From the NCBI GenBank assembly GCA_021234155.1, contig JAJEKV010000033.1, positions 5,262,635 to 5,326,634 of the forward strand: DNA of 64,000 nt. Reading direction: 5' to 3'. The position numbers and the translations under genes are program-made. This DNA comes from Isoetes taiwanensis (lineage: Eukaryota > Streptophyta > Lycopodiopsida > Isoetales > Isoetaceae). This document shows positions 22,250 to 33,532 of the stretch, piece after piece; within the stretch, counting starts at the first letter, position 1; each line of letters starts with the position of its first letter. The notes beneath the pieces were generated by a model that was not told the DNA's origin, searched no databases, and saw only the letters and a list, made by a program, of their open reading frames with translations.

Positions 22250-22640
22250 CTTACTACATTGAGAGGGATAAAGCACCACCAGGCCCAACTTGCTTCTTCA
22301 TGTATTCATCTGAAAGGCGCATTTTCATGACCACTCTCTGTTCTTCTACCAATGAGCATCCAAGCTTATGTAGATCCTCAATTGTTTGTTAAAGAATGCA
22401 AAGAGGCCCATAAATAAATAATTTTATCTAGTATTTTTTCTAAAATAATCCCATCGGTATGTCTTATGTTGTTTTTCTGTTTCAATTCAAATTATTCAAT
22501 ACGGACAAAAGAGTTGGACATACCTTTGGTGCAATGAACTCTGGCAAATCTCAGCCATTTTGGCTATGGCCATATGGCTTGAACGTAGCAGAACCTATAA
22601 GGAAAAATCCCCCGCCAAAAGTAGTGGAACATTTATCATA
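22250..22640 (-). pseudogene. exon-like gene fragment, family unknown
   Basis: On the minus strand, QTIEDLHKLGCSLVEEQRVV followed by MKMRLSDEYMKKQVGPGGAL ends in TAG (near 22,255), and an upstream exon-like segment ends at CCAAAG|GTATGT (about 22,522), a strong donor. The coding bias is good over 45 residues, but no start or family can be named. It may be the 3' end of a decayed host gene. Confidence 0.35.
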
Positions 22641-22859
22641 AGTTCAAAATTGAAAATAAATTATATGGATGAAACAAATGCCCCATCAAAGGTTCAGAAC
22701 AAGGGTCCAGATTTGGCAGATATAAACGGCCCAGATGGTGATCCGGGTATTTTGCTCCTATTGGTCTGCTACTTTCCCGCTTTCTGCTACTTTCCCGCTT
22801 TCCTACTCTATGCTTCCGAAAGGTAAGAGCCGGCCCCTATGGCACTCTCCCCTAAATCG

Positions 22860-23450
22860 AAAAGAGGCTATGGCGCTTCCCCTCGCTTCATACCGCTAGT
22901 CCGCCTTCCGGCTATCACTACAAAACCAAAGCCCCGTTACGGCGCCTATTACGACGCCCGCATCGCCGTTTCATCGCCGATGATCGACGCCAAAACGCCG
23001 ATAAACGACGCCTATTTCGACGTCAGAAGGCCGATAAACGACGCTTATGCGCGTCGCTATACGCCGCGCAACCGCTGGCGATTTAGCGGCGACATGACGC
23101 CGCTCAACGCCGCTTATGCATATACCGTCGTACGACGCCGCACCGCTGCTTTGGATCGCCGGCCGGCCACGGGCCGACGGCGTGGCGATGACCCGCAACG
23201 CCGCTTCAACGGCGAAAAAGTACACGCCATCATGTCCGTCCCAGGCGTGGCGCGCGTTGCCGGTAGCGGGCGACGACGTAAACTGCCGCGGTGTGTGAAC
23301 GCCGTTCAACGACGTTGTTTGGCGTGGTCACACCACCTCGCTGCGTGGTAAGTTTCGCTTTGGCTGGCGCCCGGCCACGCAGACAACGCCGTTCAACGAC
23401 GCCACCGACGCGGGCGGCCCCGCATAATGTCGCTCAACGACGATTAAGGA
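22860..23450. repeat. GC-rich CGACGCC / TTCAACGACG repeat region
   Basis: Short words ACGACGCC, ACGCCGATAAACGACGC and CGTTCAACGACG recur at irregular 20-40-bp spacing in both orientations, in otherwise AT-rich surroundings. Long frames exist on both strands, but the composition is Arg/Ala repeats, so I do not call a gene. The TTCAACGACG word returns at 28,300, 28,350, 42,183 and 43,840. Confidence 0.65.
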
Positions 23451-23900
23451 ATTTTGATAAAAAAAATATTTATTTAATATTATTCAATATGATTTAACGG
23501 ACGGTTAATATTCATATGCAAAATTAACAAATATTTAATATAAATAAATATTTAGTAATATTTATTAATATTAATATTATCAATAGTATTAATAGTATTA
23601 ATAAATATTAAATATGAACAAAATAAATCGAGAATAAATATTTAAAAATTTAAAATTCGAAAAATAGAAACAAATATTGATTAAATTATATTAATGGTAG
23701 ATAAGCATTATTGTTTAATATGTAATTAAATGTTTAATAAATCTAAGAATAAAAAAATAGAATCGAGCATAAAATTAACATAACAAAAAAATCACAAATA
23801 ATAAGAACAAAGCATAAAAATTTAAATTGAATTCAATTAATATATTTCACAATGTAATTTGCACATTACAAAATATATTAAGTCTTTAGTTGTTGCTCTC
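23451..23900. other. AT-rich low-complexity spacer
   Basis: It is about 80% A+T, rich in AATATTAATA words (23,520-23,610). No coding frame or structured repeat is found. Confidence 0.5.
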
Positions 23901-24019
23901 TTCTTCTTCTTCTTCATTGGCTTCGTCTTCATTTACCGCATTATATTGTATCGCAAACAATTAGTTCATTGTAGTCACAAATAATTATCTAATGAATGAT
24001 ACACACTTCATCCCCCTTT

Positions 24020-25283
24020 CACGCCAGCGATGGCGACGCTGATGGCCGCATGACCCTTGTTTGAAGGCCCTTTCGCGTTCATCTTTAGCAGCCGGGCGAC
24101 CCGCAAATGACGCCTAGTGAGAATGAGCACCAAAACTAATGTTAGTGTTCAACTCGAGAACCTACATTATAAACCAAATTTATACTTACAAATAGCTTAT
24201 CCAGAAAGCCATAACCGCCAGACCCAGTCTTATTGGCACTATGGCTGCCACTTGCTTCGTCGTACCTCGCGTCCAGCGCTGCCTTTGTTCTAGCTTCCCC
24301 TTTCTTTGATAATATGTTGGCCTTCAAACACTACAATGCAATACAAGGACTTAGTCCACATGGCATCATCTAATTATACGACTCATGGGAGAGATGATGT
24401 ACTTGAAATGCCTCATTAGTCAACCAGATAGGCTGTGCCACTTCCTCTATCGGGACTCCTGTAGCTTTGGCAAGAGCTTTCAGCTGCTTCTTCTGATTAC
24501 CTCTGCAAAATATAAATAAAATATGAGTACAATGAGGTTATAATGAAGAACGAAAGAGCCTAATACACGTGGATTTAACATGTTTACCCTGCTTTGAACA
24601 AAGCTCCCTCCATGAGATCTCTCCTGACTTGAGCTCGGGATATTCTGCTTCTAAAATCTCCTTGATCCTCTCTTTTTCCTCATCATAGGCTCCCGAGTTC
24701 CATTCACCCTTGTGGACGTTATGGCAAACGCTATTTGTGACATTATTAGCCATCTTCCAAAAATTGTCGCCATCTGCAGTGCTGTGGCGCCAAGAACTTC
24801 TTGCTACTACACTCAACATACGACTAACATATGAATATGTGTTAGTGAACAAAAAGGGCATAATTCAAGATGAACTCACTCATATTGAAAGAGATGCCTT
24901 CGTGGAGGTGGTGCGGTGGTGCACGATCTTTAACGAGCTTGAAGAGGAATTAAGTCCCACTCCGACGTGGGACGGGTCGGCGCTCGCCGTGGGGGTTCAT
25001 TCTCCTCGTGCTCGAACGGGCCCAAGATTGAATTCTCAAGGAGTGTATGAGCTATGACGTGGAGGGTCATGGGCCGGACCTCCGCCTACTTTGTTCAACG
25101 GCACCGGCGCGCAATCTCCATTTCTCGCGCGACATCCCAATTGCAAGGCATTCCACCTATCTTCGTGGTTATCGCCTCGTTGATATCTCTGAGTTCCCGC
25201 TCTTCGCCTTCCCCTGCCGGATGCGAGGTCCTTTTCCGCCTCTTCTTGCCGTGGTGCCGAGAAGAAGATCCGCCCATAACCAC
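24020..25283 (-). pseudogene. multi-exon hypothetical protein, transposase-like tail
   Basis: Minus-strand segments in order are a basic start (MVMGGSSSRHHGKKRRKRTS, ATG 25,283), SSWRHSTADGDNFWKMANNV with HKGEWNSGAYDEEKERIKEI (24,800-24,640), GNQKKQLKALAKATGVPIEE (about 24,500), ILSKKGEARTKAALDARYDE then GSHSANKTGSGGYGF (24,320-24,200) and MNAKGPSNKGHAA near the end (about 24,090-24,020). The HSANKTGS-like ending recalls the C-terminal domain common in plant CACTA-type ORFs, but this is a weak resemblance. Splice sites were not all resolved, and frames change between segments. It could be an intact spliced gene. Confidence 0.45.
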
Positions 25284-25384
25284 GACGGCCTAACATTATG
25301 CATAGGAAAAGAAGGACGAACCGCATTTACACGCTACATTTAAAAACATTAGAACGTTAAAAATAAATGGTTAACTTACATTTT

Positions 25385-25631
25385 ATCCTAGAAAAAAATC
25401 CATACCAAATCCACACAATGGTGGAGGTGGCGGTGGTGGCGAAGTTAAACCCGAATCGACCAACTTCCTCTTAAAGGCCTTTTGCGGGTTTAGGGTCACA
25501 AGAAGGCTACCAAGCCACGCTTGAGAAGTAAAGTTGTGAACAATAGATATGCCATCGTGTCCGCATCCCATGGTTCTTTGGACATGTGCAAAAACTTGCA
25601 AGTTATTTATATGGAGTGCGATGAATAACAT
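25385..25631 (-). other. proline-rich exon-like fragment
   Basis: The frame NPQKAFKRKLVDSGLTS followed by PPPPPPPLCGFG has protein-like composition, preceded by HVQRTMGCGHDGISIVHNF. It could be the 3' exon of the kinase-like gene just upstream on the same strand or a separate fragment. The family is not recognised. Confidence 0.3.
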
Positions 25632-25959
25632 AGTAGGAAAGCAACAAATGTTAGCAACATGGGAAGTTCATTACAAAACATTGGGATTTGAATAATTAAA
25701 AGTGTCTTTATATATTTGGTTATTAGACAATTAAAAAATTTAATACTCTTAAACATGGCAAGATATACAATATTGTATTCATTATTTGAGTTGTGACAAC
25801 AACAATTTTGACATCTCCAAGGCATCCATGCACTTCATGTGTCGTCTTTGTCTCACAACCATGGTAGAAGATATTCCAACACTTTGTAAGGCTTCAACAA
25901 CTTCGCTTTGGGTCGTGATGAGAATACGTCTTCACGTAGGCACATCATTCTTGTTTTTG

Positions 25960-26955
25960 CTCCTCCAACTTGTCAAGACGTCGTTGGTACATATGGGTTG
26001 GATTAATCCATTGGGCATTGTTGTTATTATTAAACCACTCCATTCGTCGCGATAGCTTGCACGAAATCCGTAAGCATCTCATAAATATATCCCAATGCAT
26101 AGACATCATGAATTTCGTGTCCCCATACACGATCATCATCCTTTGATTTCTCAAACACACGCTTTCCTCTAACCATGGATATTTTGCTTGTCCATCCGAA
26201 AGTAAGTACCGACACTTCAACAAGGGACGACGCTCTTTGGCGTAAAATGAATTGCATTGTCCCAATCACCAATGGCCACCCACACATTTTGGTACTCATC
26301 ATCAAAATGTAATTTGACTCTCTTGCAATTAAGCTTTGTGTGAGTGAAGTGGCCTTTGTGGATCTCAACGACACCTTCGCTAGGGCAAGAGCTATCTCTC
26401 GAACATAATGATATACAACTCGCATTTTGCTCCTAAGTTCAAATTTAGCCTATGTGTTTGTCGGTTCTTCTTGGCTCTAGCAATTGCATTTGACCATCTT
26501 CTAAAACGTGACAAGTTATTAGGTAAATAGTCAAACAAGTGTGCAAGTGTCTCTCCATTCATGAAAGGTAGAATCACCATTGGCCCTATGGTATCCCCAC
26601 TAGAGCTAGCAACTTCATATGCAAGTCCAATGGATGTAGCCAAAGCGGGATCGCGGGCTCTTGAAGCGTATGTATCTTTGAGCCATCTCATACGTCTACG
26701 CCCTATCTTTGCCCTTGAAAACCCATCCACCGTATAGCTCATCATCTTGGAAGTGTTGTGTTCCGTTGATTTTGATTTGATACGTCGCGATGTGTTGGTT
26801 TCTCCTCAATAAAAGTATCACATCCACGGCCTCTACGGGCATGGGATCAACAAAGATTGATGTGTTCATGTGATTCTCCAAAGAAAAGTGGGGCTTGCTA
26901 GGCCCCGCTCCACTAGAGCTTCCCCGATGCAAAGCATTTTTAATTACCTCCAACC
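25960..26955 (-). pseudogene. degenerate protein-kinase-like gene
   Basis: Kinase landmarks appear in order but in changing frames: a loop-like ELYGGWVFKGKDRA (about 26,730), hinge-like PMVILPFMNGETLAHLFDYL (26,570-26,510), VREIALALA (helix E), then after a shift IHKGHFTHTKLNCKRVKL in the HRD-loop position, VWVAIGDWDNA in the DFG position, and DVYALGYIYEMLTD (helix F, about 26,110-26,070). The HRD Asp and the DFG pattern are altered, so catalysis is doubtful. At least two frame changes occur (near 26,730 and 26,370); they could be introns, decay or consensus errors. Function not inferred. Confidence 0.5.
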
Positions 26956-27300
26956 GACGTGCATTGAGATCCGCGAATGATGTTCTTGTGATCCAAACGC
27001 CGCTTCTTTGAGGAATTCCATGAAGCTACCCATTCCTTGACACGAGCCTCGGCATTGGGACTTTTAAAGTCGACCGAATGCTTCAAACATGTCTTCGCCC
27101 ATCCATGGGGTTTCCAATCATTGGCTTTACATGTGTGTCAAGGAGAGAAGTCAACATTTCTTCTTGACTGCCATTTTGTGCTAACTCAAATTGGCACTTC
27201 CTTTTCACATGTCCGACAAAATGGTCGACACGTTGACCGGTTGCATCTCCCGTCCGGGACTTTCGTTAGCACATATCTCATTTATGACCATCGCGCCTAA
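26956..27300 (-). other. possible 5' exons of the kinase-like gene
   Basis: Minus-strand frames KCQFELAQNGSQEEMLTSLL and HVKPMIGNPMDGRR continue the strand of the kinase-like gene. The rest is interrupted by stops. No domain is recognised. Confidence 0.25.
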
Positions 27301-27639
27301 TCTCACTAATCATTAGTGTCTTCACAAATCGGGCCATACCTACAAACCAATTTAGATTCATTAATCTTGCTTTGTGACTTTTTTCAAACCTTCATTATGA
27401 ATCTTTACCTACTTTCTTAAGAGTTAGTTTCCCTTTTAATTTTTTTTTTTTTAAACCAACTATTTAAATTTTTTCTTGCTCTTAACCACTCCACATCAGT
27501 GTTTCTTTGACATCCCTAACATCTTTAAAAAACAACATTCTTAACTAGAAACCCGAAAATCAATAATGCAATTTTTTTCAAAAACCCCGCCCTTGTCCAA
27601 TCCCGAGTAAAGATTTCTATTTATTGATATATTAATAAA

Positions 27640-28000
27640 AAAAATAAACAAGAGTAGGCGGTGAGCTTGGACCCGGAACACCTAGTCTTCTCCACTCAAG
27701 GCGGAGCCGACCATGCCCTTGTCCAAGTCTCCCCAAATTTTTCTAAACTAAATACATTAATCAATAAAATTACAAGAGTAAATCGGTGAGCTTGGACCCT
27801 AACACCTAGTCTTCTCCACTCAAGGCGGAGCCGACCATGCCCTTGTCCAAGTCTCCCCAATTTTTTCTAAACTAAATACATTAATCAATAAAATTACAAG
27901 AGTAAACGGTGAGCTTGGACCCGGAACACCTAGTCTTCTCCACTCAAGGCGGAGCCGACCATGCCCTTGTCCAAGTCTCCCCAAGTTTTTTTTTAACCTA
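27640..28000. repeat. three ~125-bp tandem units
   Basis: Units starting near 27,650, 27,782 and 27,907 share GGTGAGCTTGGACCC, CACCTAGTCTTCTCCACTC and GGAGCCGACCATGCCCTTG. Each has GCTTGGAC near its start and GTCCAAGTC near its end, a potential 7-bp stem around ~60 nt. Spacers are AT-rich. Not coding. Confidence 0.85.
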
Positions 28001-28279
28001 AATAAAACATTAAAATTTTATTCTCCTACTCAAACTCAAATTCTTACCTAGAATGTCTTCGAGCTGCGAAAATCGATTTCCAAGAGCGACGCATTTTGTT
28101 ATTAGTGTACATGCAAAAAAATAAAGGCATTCAATAATTAGAAAACTTACATAAATAAAGAAATAAATAAAAAAAAAAAAAAACATTAAAACTATTTACA
28201 TTGTTAATTAAAAAGAACTATATATTGACATGTAAAAAATGAAAAAAAAAAAAAAAAAAAAAAAGGAAGAACATAAAAA

Positions 28280-28375
28280 GAAGGGGCCTCGTCTTTCAAC
28301 GACGTCCCCTTCTTGTAATAAAAAATAGAGGAAGAATGGGCCTCGTCTTTCAACGACGTCCTTCTTCCATGGAAA
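28280..28375. repeat. paired TCGTCTTTCAACGACGTCC words
   Basis: Two ~20-bp copies (about 28,290 and 28,342) sit in a short duplicated block that also repeats the GGCCTCG and CTTCTT words. They lie just left of the (AGG)n tract that abuts the first Penelope-like copy. The same core recurs at 42,183. Confidence 0.6.
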
Positions 28376-28384
28376 AAAAATAGA

Positions 28385-28482
28385 AGAGGAAGGAGGAGGA
28401 GGAGGAGGAGGAGGAGGAGGAGGAGGAGGAGGAGGAGGAGGAGGAGGAGGAGGAGGAGGAGGAGGAGGAGGAGGAGGAGGAG
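28385..28482. repeat. (AGG)n microsatellite at element 5' boundary
   Basis: About 30 uninterrupted AGG triplets, purine on the plus strand, end two bases before the point where homology among the retroelement copies begins (28,485). Confidence 0.95.
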
Positions 28483-28918
28483 ATGATATACCTTTCTTTT
28501 GGCAGCTTGGGCCAGAAGTGATCTTTGTGCTATGATGAGATATAAATGAGTACAAAGGATAATTATTGGGTTCACTACATTATATGCTGAGAAGAACAAC
28601 TCTTATGGTTTTAATTAATGGATGGTTAATTAATACCTTTGTATAAGATGAGCAAAGAACTGGGTATTCTGGAAGAAAATGGATACAGTTATTAGCAGAA
28701 TAATGGGTTATATGGTGGCCAAAGATATGGAGACTTGAATACCTACCTTTGTATTTTTGCCCATAGTCGATGGTGTTGGATTAAACCTTTTATTAATCTA
28801 AAGATTATTTAATATTTAGCTTCTTTTGAACCATTGATCCATATAGGGATGTGAAATTTGCTTGATAGATACATAACCCTTAGAAATATATTACATTTTC
28901 TTATGATCATGAGACCGT

Positions 28919-29112
28919 GGTTATGTTGCTTATACTATGTTAAAGGTGACTTTGCATTAAACGACGGTGGCTCGAGACTCAGACTAAATGCTCGAGGCAG
29001 ATTCCAGATAAACCTTGGTTATGCTGCTTATACCATGTTAAACGTGACTTTGCATTAAATGACGGTAGTTCGAGACTCAGACTACATGCTCGAGGCAGAC
29101 TCCAGATAAAAA
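28919..29112. repeat. 98-bp direct repeat in the element leader
   Basis: Two copies (28,919 and 29,017) share GCTTATAC(T/C)ATGTTAAA, GTGACTTTGCATTAAA and TCGAGACTCAGACTA. Each has CTCGAG-type words ~25 nt apart that could pair. They are repeated in copies 2 and 4. Confidence 0.9.
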
Positions 29113-29292
29113 GCTGCTCAAATTAATGAGGTATAATTTATTTCATTCAACCCTTAGAATCTAAATATATAGCATTGTATAAGGGCTTGGCGGGAAGAAA
29201 CATATCCGGCGCCTGTGTTGAGCGGCTGGGGCATAAGTTATCCGATTTGCATCTCTATCCTTTCATGTCTGCTCTGCAAAATACTGAGAATC

Positions 29293-29466
29293 ATGCCTAA
29301 AGGGGTGTATACGAGGCAACCTGGAAACAGAAGCCGTGCCCAGCAGGCTGGAAACTTTCCTTATAGGCGATTTCAGAGACCTAACAATGGTGGAAGAGGT
29401 GTACCGGTCCAAAGGAATACACGACCTGGAGTGAATGATAGGAGCGAACAAAAACAGGTTTACTAG
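29293..29466 (+). CDS. small basic R/G/N-rich ORF of the element
   Basis: It is 57 aa from ATG 29,293: MPKGVYTRQPGNRSRAQQAG then NFPYRRFQRPNNGGRGVPV, ending DRSEQKQVY. It has about eleven Arg/Lys, many Gly/Asn/Gln and no acidic cluster, like nucleic-acid-binding tails of small retroelement proteins. It is identical in copy 2 (36,537-36,710). In copy 4 the frame is broken at CAG/CTG sites. An upstream in-frame ATG at 29,215 would add 26 hydrophobic residues; I prefer the internal start because of composition. It is followed by stops, so it is separate from ORF1. Coding status is unproven. Confidence 0.5.
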   Translation: MPKGVYTRQPGNRSRAQQAGNFPYRRFQRPNNGGRGVPVQRNTRPGVNDRSEQKQVY

Positions 29467-30303
29467 ATTTCTTACAAAAATAGTAGTTCCTTTATGGATA
29501 GTAAGCTATTTACCAAAAAAAATCTGGTCTAAAATAAGCACTTGTGCATAAAAGTTATTTTAAGGCTAGCAATCTATTTGTTACGCTTAAAAGTTCAGAT
29601 ATGAAGGTTTTTCATATGCTTTTGTAGATTATATGTTAATAACTGAATGGTAGAAGATATTATGTAATCTATTGCTTTTGTGGTTGCGGTAAGATTAAAT
29701 AGATTTGAAGTTTCCTGCAATAGAATAGATGCTGATCTGTTACATGCTGATATGGAGGAGAATAATTGGTCTATGGCACATATATCTGTGCTTTTTAAGT
29801 CTGGATTCTGGATATTTCCTAAACTATTGGATGGTTGCTGGGATATAAGGCATTTCGCTTAAGTATTAATATGATGTCATAAATAACAGAATCCATTAGT
29901 AGTCATTAGTGGTCAATAATGTTGGTATAATCCAGAGATGAATATGGAGGCTGATCACCGGATGACTGGACTGTTTAATATGCTATAATGTAAGGCTAAG
30001 ACACAAGTCTATGTTGTTGGCCAGATTTGGATGCATTATGGAAGGTTGTTTGGCAGGCCTTTGGGACTAGAAGAAAATTAGATGGCCTGATATGATTTCT
30101 GATTATTTAAATGATGGATTTCTTCAAAATAAGAATAACTAGTTAGTTTATTACTGTTTGGATAGATGGTAATAGAACGATTCTGTTTGAAGATATGAAC
30201 TGTTGTGGTAAGCAGCAAATATGCATCGTTGATTTGCACAGAATTATTGATGGTTACTGTTCTACCCTGGTGGATGGGTTAAAATGCTACTTTAATGGAT
30301 TAT

Positions 30304-30420
30304 GGTGAAGGGCGATAAGCCATGATGTTTAATAGCTTACCTGACGCCCCTTGCTTTGTTACCATAGAGTTGCTAACATTTGCATTGGTTGGGTGCAGGT
30401 AACCTAAACATCATCTCCGT
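30304..30420 (+). ncRNA. candidate structured RNA motif (copy 1)
   Basis: Nested helices are visible: ATGATGTTT (30,322-30,330) with AAACATCAT (30,406-30,414), and TTACCTG (30,337-30,343) with CAGGTAA (30,396-30,402). A possible pseudoknot pairs GGGCG (30,310-30,314) with CGCCC (30,345-30,349). GGCGATAAGCC near the start could form a small local hairpin instead. A diverged copy at 40,761 keeps the helices with different bases. It matches no ribozyme class I know: no hammerhead CUGAUGA/GAAA core, no twister or HDV layout. Confidence 0.6.
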
Positions 30421-31394
30421 CAAGTTCTGTTAAAGTATTTTGGGCTGTGCAACAAGTCTTTGGAGAATTTATCTTAATGGTTACATGGATTTTTGGGATA
30501 ATGATACGGTGAGATCGTTCTTGTACTTATAGAATTGCTTGAGAATATTTAACATGCATCAAGCAGGTCTGGCTGTTTAAACTCTATTATTGTGATTGAT
30601 GGGTTATTATGCCTGATCGGTTAAGCAGATATGTTGTTACAAAACTTGTAGTGCATTATGCATGTGATACATTGGCTTCTTAAGCCATAAAAATAAATGA
30701 AAAAGCTGGTTAAAATTTTTTTGAATGATAAGTTCTGGCTTCAAGCTGTTACAAGATATATTTTAAATCTATGAGAGTTGATACATCATGAAATCTTAAA
30801 GGTGAAAGGAAAAAAATAAAGCTGATAAAAGGACATGAGACGTTCTAGGGATTTAAGTCTAAGTTTTTAATGAAAATTTGAGATGAGTGATAAAACGACA
30901 ATGTCTAATTCTGAAAGTATAGATATCTTGAAATCCTAAATGATAAAAGGTAAAAATGAAGATGGTAAATGGATATTATAGTGATTTAAGTCTAAGATTC
31001 TTGAGATGAAAGGATATAATCATATGGAAATTTGAGATGATAAATAATACTAATGTAGATCGTTTGACATTATGAAAGCATTTCTAAAATGATAGTTCTT
31101 TATCTGATATATTGGGGTGGTCCCTTATGCTGTGGCCTAGTTAAATACTAGGGTGGATATTTTTGGAATGTTTACATCTTAGATGGGGCTGTAATTGTGA
31201 CTAGGTCACATAATAGTTAAAATTTTGATGTAAATAAAAACAAGAAGAAATTGTGATTTCCATTTGTTGGAGTTATCCAACAAACACAGTTATGCCTCAA
31301 TATGTTAGTAATTTATTCAAAAATGATTTCAGTCATTGACTATTTGACTTGTATTATGTAGAATAAAACTTGGGTAAAACCCTTATTGGATATG

Positions 31395-32995
31395 GGATAT
31401 GGCGAGGTCGGCTTCCCTCCTAATAATGCAAAGATCTGAGCAATTTTGTGTCCGATTCCAAACTTGGAGATTCATAACATCTTTGCACGACCACTGAATA
31501 AGAATCGGCAACCCATCAATATTCTCCTATTATTCACCTTGGCTTTAGTGCATGGTTGGAAACTTTCTTAGCCTTGGACAAGAAAGGTATGAAACTAAAT
31601 GAGTGCCAAGAGATACTCCAACAAGTGTTTCATGATACACAAGATGTCCTAGCGGTCGTCTGAGACCTTGACGATATCTTTGTCCATGGAATGCAAAGTG
31701 GGAGTAAACTATCCGGAGAAGGTTCATAAGCTTAATGATAAAACTTTTTCTCGATGAAATCAAAGGAAAGAAGGTGGAATGTAATGTTGATGAAGGGGAA
31801 ACCACGTAAGGGTTTGCTAAATTTATCCCTAGGGAGGACATTGACCTTATGAAGAAAGAGGTTGAAGCCAATGGAAGTGCTCTAACAGAGAAAAATCTGG
31901 TGAGATTAACTCAAATAATTGTAGACGCTTTTTCCTATTATCTCTAAATGGCCATCGAATGGTTGGGTGAAGAATTCCAACAGGGTTTATGGAGGAGCAA
32001 CAACTTTAGTATTTTGGCACCTATAAGTATTAGGGCATGGATGCTTATGGCGGATATTAATGAAGATGAGTTAGCTGGTGCTATTAAGGATACTGATAAT
32101 ATGGTAAAAGTTACTGATAATCTGCAGGTTGATTTCCCTTTTGGACCTGAGCTATTTGATAAGAAATGCATGATGAACAATGGTATGACACTTTGTTTGT
32201 GAAGGCTCATATGGGCTACCTCGACATCGCGGGGGGTTATGCATTTCTGCATAAGATTTGGAGGAGTTGGAGTCCGTACATTAAATGTAGCTGCCAAAAT
32301 GATACCTGCTCGGACTCAATCACATGGTTTGACCAAGCGATCTGGTATGCTTTCAATCATCTGGACTTAATCTACCCAAGGTATTCTATGGCTGGGAAAA
32401 TGGGTTATTTCATGCATTATATCGGCGAGAATCTCAAAAACCCGGTTAAAAGCTCGGTTGGCCTATCTCGCACGTGAGAGGTATGATGATCAAGATGACT
32501 AACAAATTGGCGGTTAACCCTAATCGTGACATCCTCAAGACTTTTGGGAACACAAAACTTGTTGAGGTATGTGAGGTGATCTTTGAAGGATCTTGTCTTT
32601 TCGAGACAAGAAGTTTAACAAAAAACCTATGGAGGTGCAGAAATCTTCCTCCATGCAAACACAAAGGAACGTTGTGGGCAGTGAAAGTTATCTCCCCCCC
32701 CAAGTTAGAAGGGGCAGTACATCTGGCAGCTGTAAAATAGTGGATAATGTGACTGAAATATCCGACACTATTGTTAGTTGCACACCTGGGGAGGCATCGG
32801 TTAATAAGAACAGGCCCGATTATCTGCAGAGAGATTATGAAGGAGTACAAGGACAGCTTGTATTCGAAAAAGCAGGGATCAGGACCAATGGGCCTGATGT
32901 CATTTCACTACAGTAAAAGATCGAACTATTATATTCCTCTGATTGGATCAGAGAGGTTTCTATGGAGATTTCTATGGCATTTATGCCTGACTAAT
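31395..32995 (+). pseudogene. element ORF1 (unrecognised protein), copy 1, frame-broken
   Basis: This is the same protein as at 38,635-40,228, here split into at least four frames. Recognisable pieces are MAIEWLGEEFQQGLW (from 31,948), INEDELAGAIKDTDNMVKV, CSCQNDTCSDSITWFDQAIW (32,290) and QRNVVGSESYLPPQVRRGST. Differences from copy 2 fall largely at CTG/CAG triplets (for example AATCTGAAG versus AATGGAAG). Many breaks are therefore probably consensus errors, and the true element may carry an intact ORF1. Confidence 0.6.
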
Positions 32996-33532
32996 ACCTG
33001 CGGAATATAAGTCTGTGATTACTATATGATGACTGGAATGAATCTGTGGAATGCCTATCTTGGATTCCAGATTTTTCGAAAATGGAAACTGAAATATTCA
33101 CTTGATGAATATTGGAGCGTTATGTAATTCCAGCATGCCATAAAATTTTGCCAGGGATGCATATGATATGGATAATATATCTTTTTGTAATATATAAAAT
33201 GCTGAATAGTAAAGACGGAATACCTATTATGGAGTATATAAGCTATGAAATGTGGGCTGAGTTGTACTCGATATTACTTAAGTTAACCGTAAATCTTGAT
33301 TGCTATATTACTTGGTGTTAAATTATGATCACTGTTGCATGTAACTTGTAGTGTATAATGGATATGCAACTGAAAACAAACTTAGATAAATACGGAGGGT
33401 ATGAACTAAGAAATGTTGCCCATGATGGTGATGATTATCTTATATATGTTTGCTACTGTTGTAACTTTATATCCTCTATGAAATGATTGATACTACTACA
33501 TAAGTTACTGGTCTCATGACCGGTTTGTCATC

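Noticed and set aside
22839-23497. Arg/Ala-rich frames of up to 170 aa
   Set aside because: They arise from GC-rich CGACGCC words on both strands; no domain and no conservation evidence.
28208-28599. Poly-Leu and poly-Pro proteins on the minus strand
   Set aside because: Translation of the (AGG)n tract and neighbouring A run.
30304-30420. Spliceosomal intron explanation of the GGTGCAGGTAA / TTACCTG words
   Set aside because: The words pair perfectly as a helix, lie outside any coding frame, and both helices are kept in a diverged copy.
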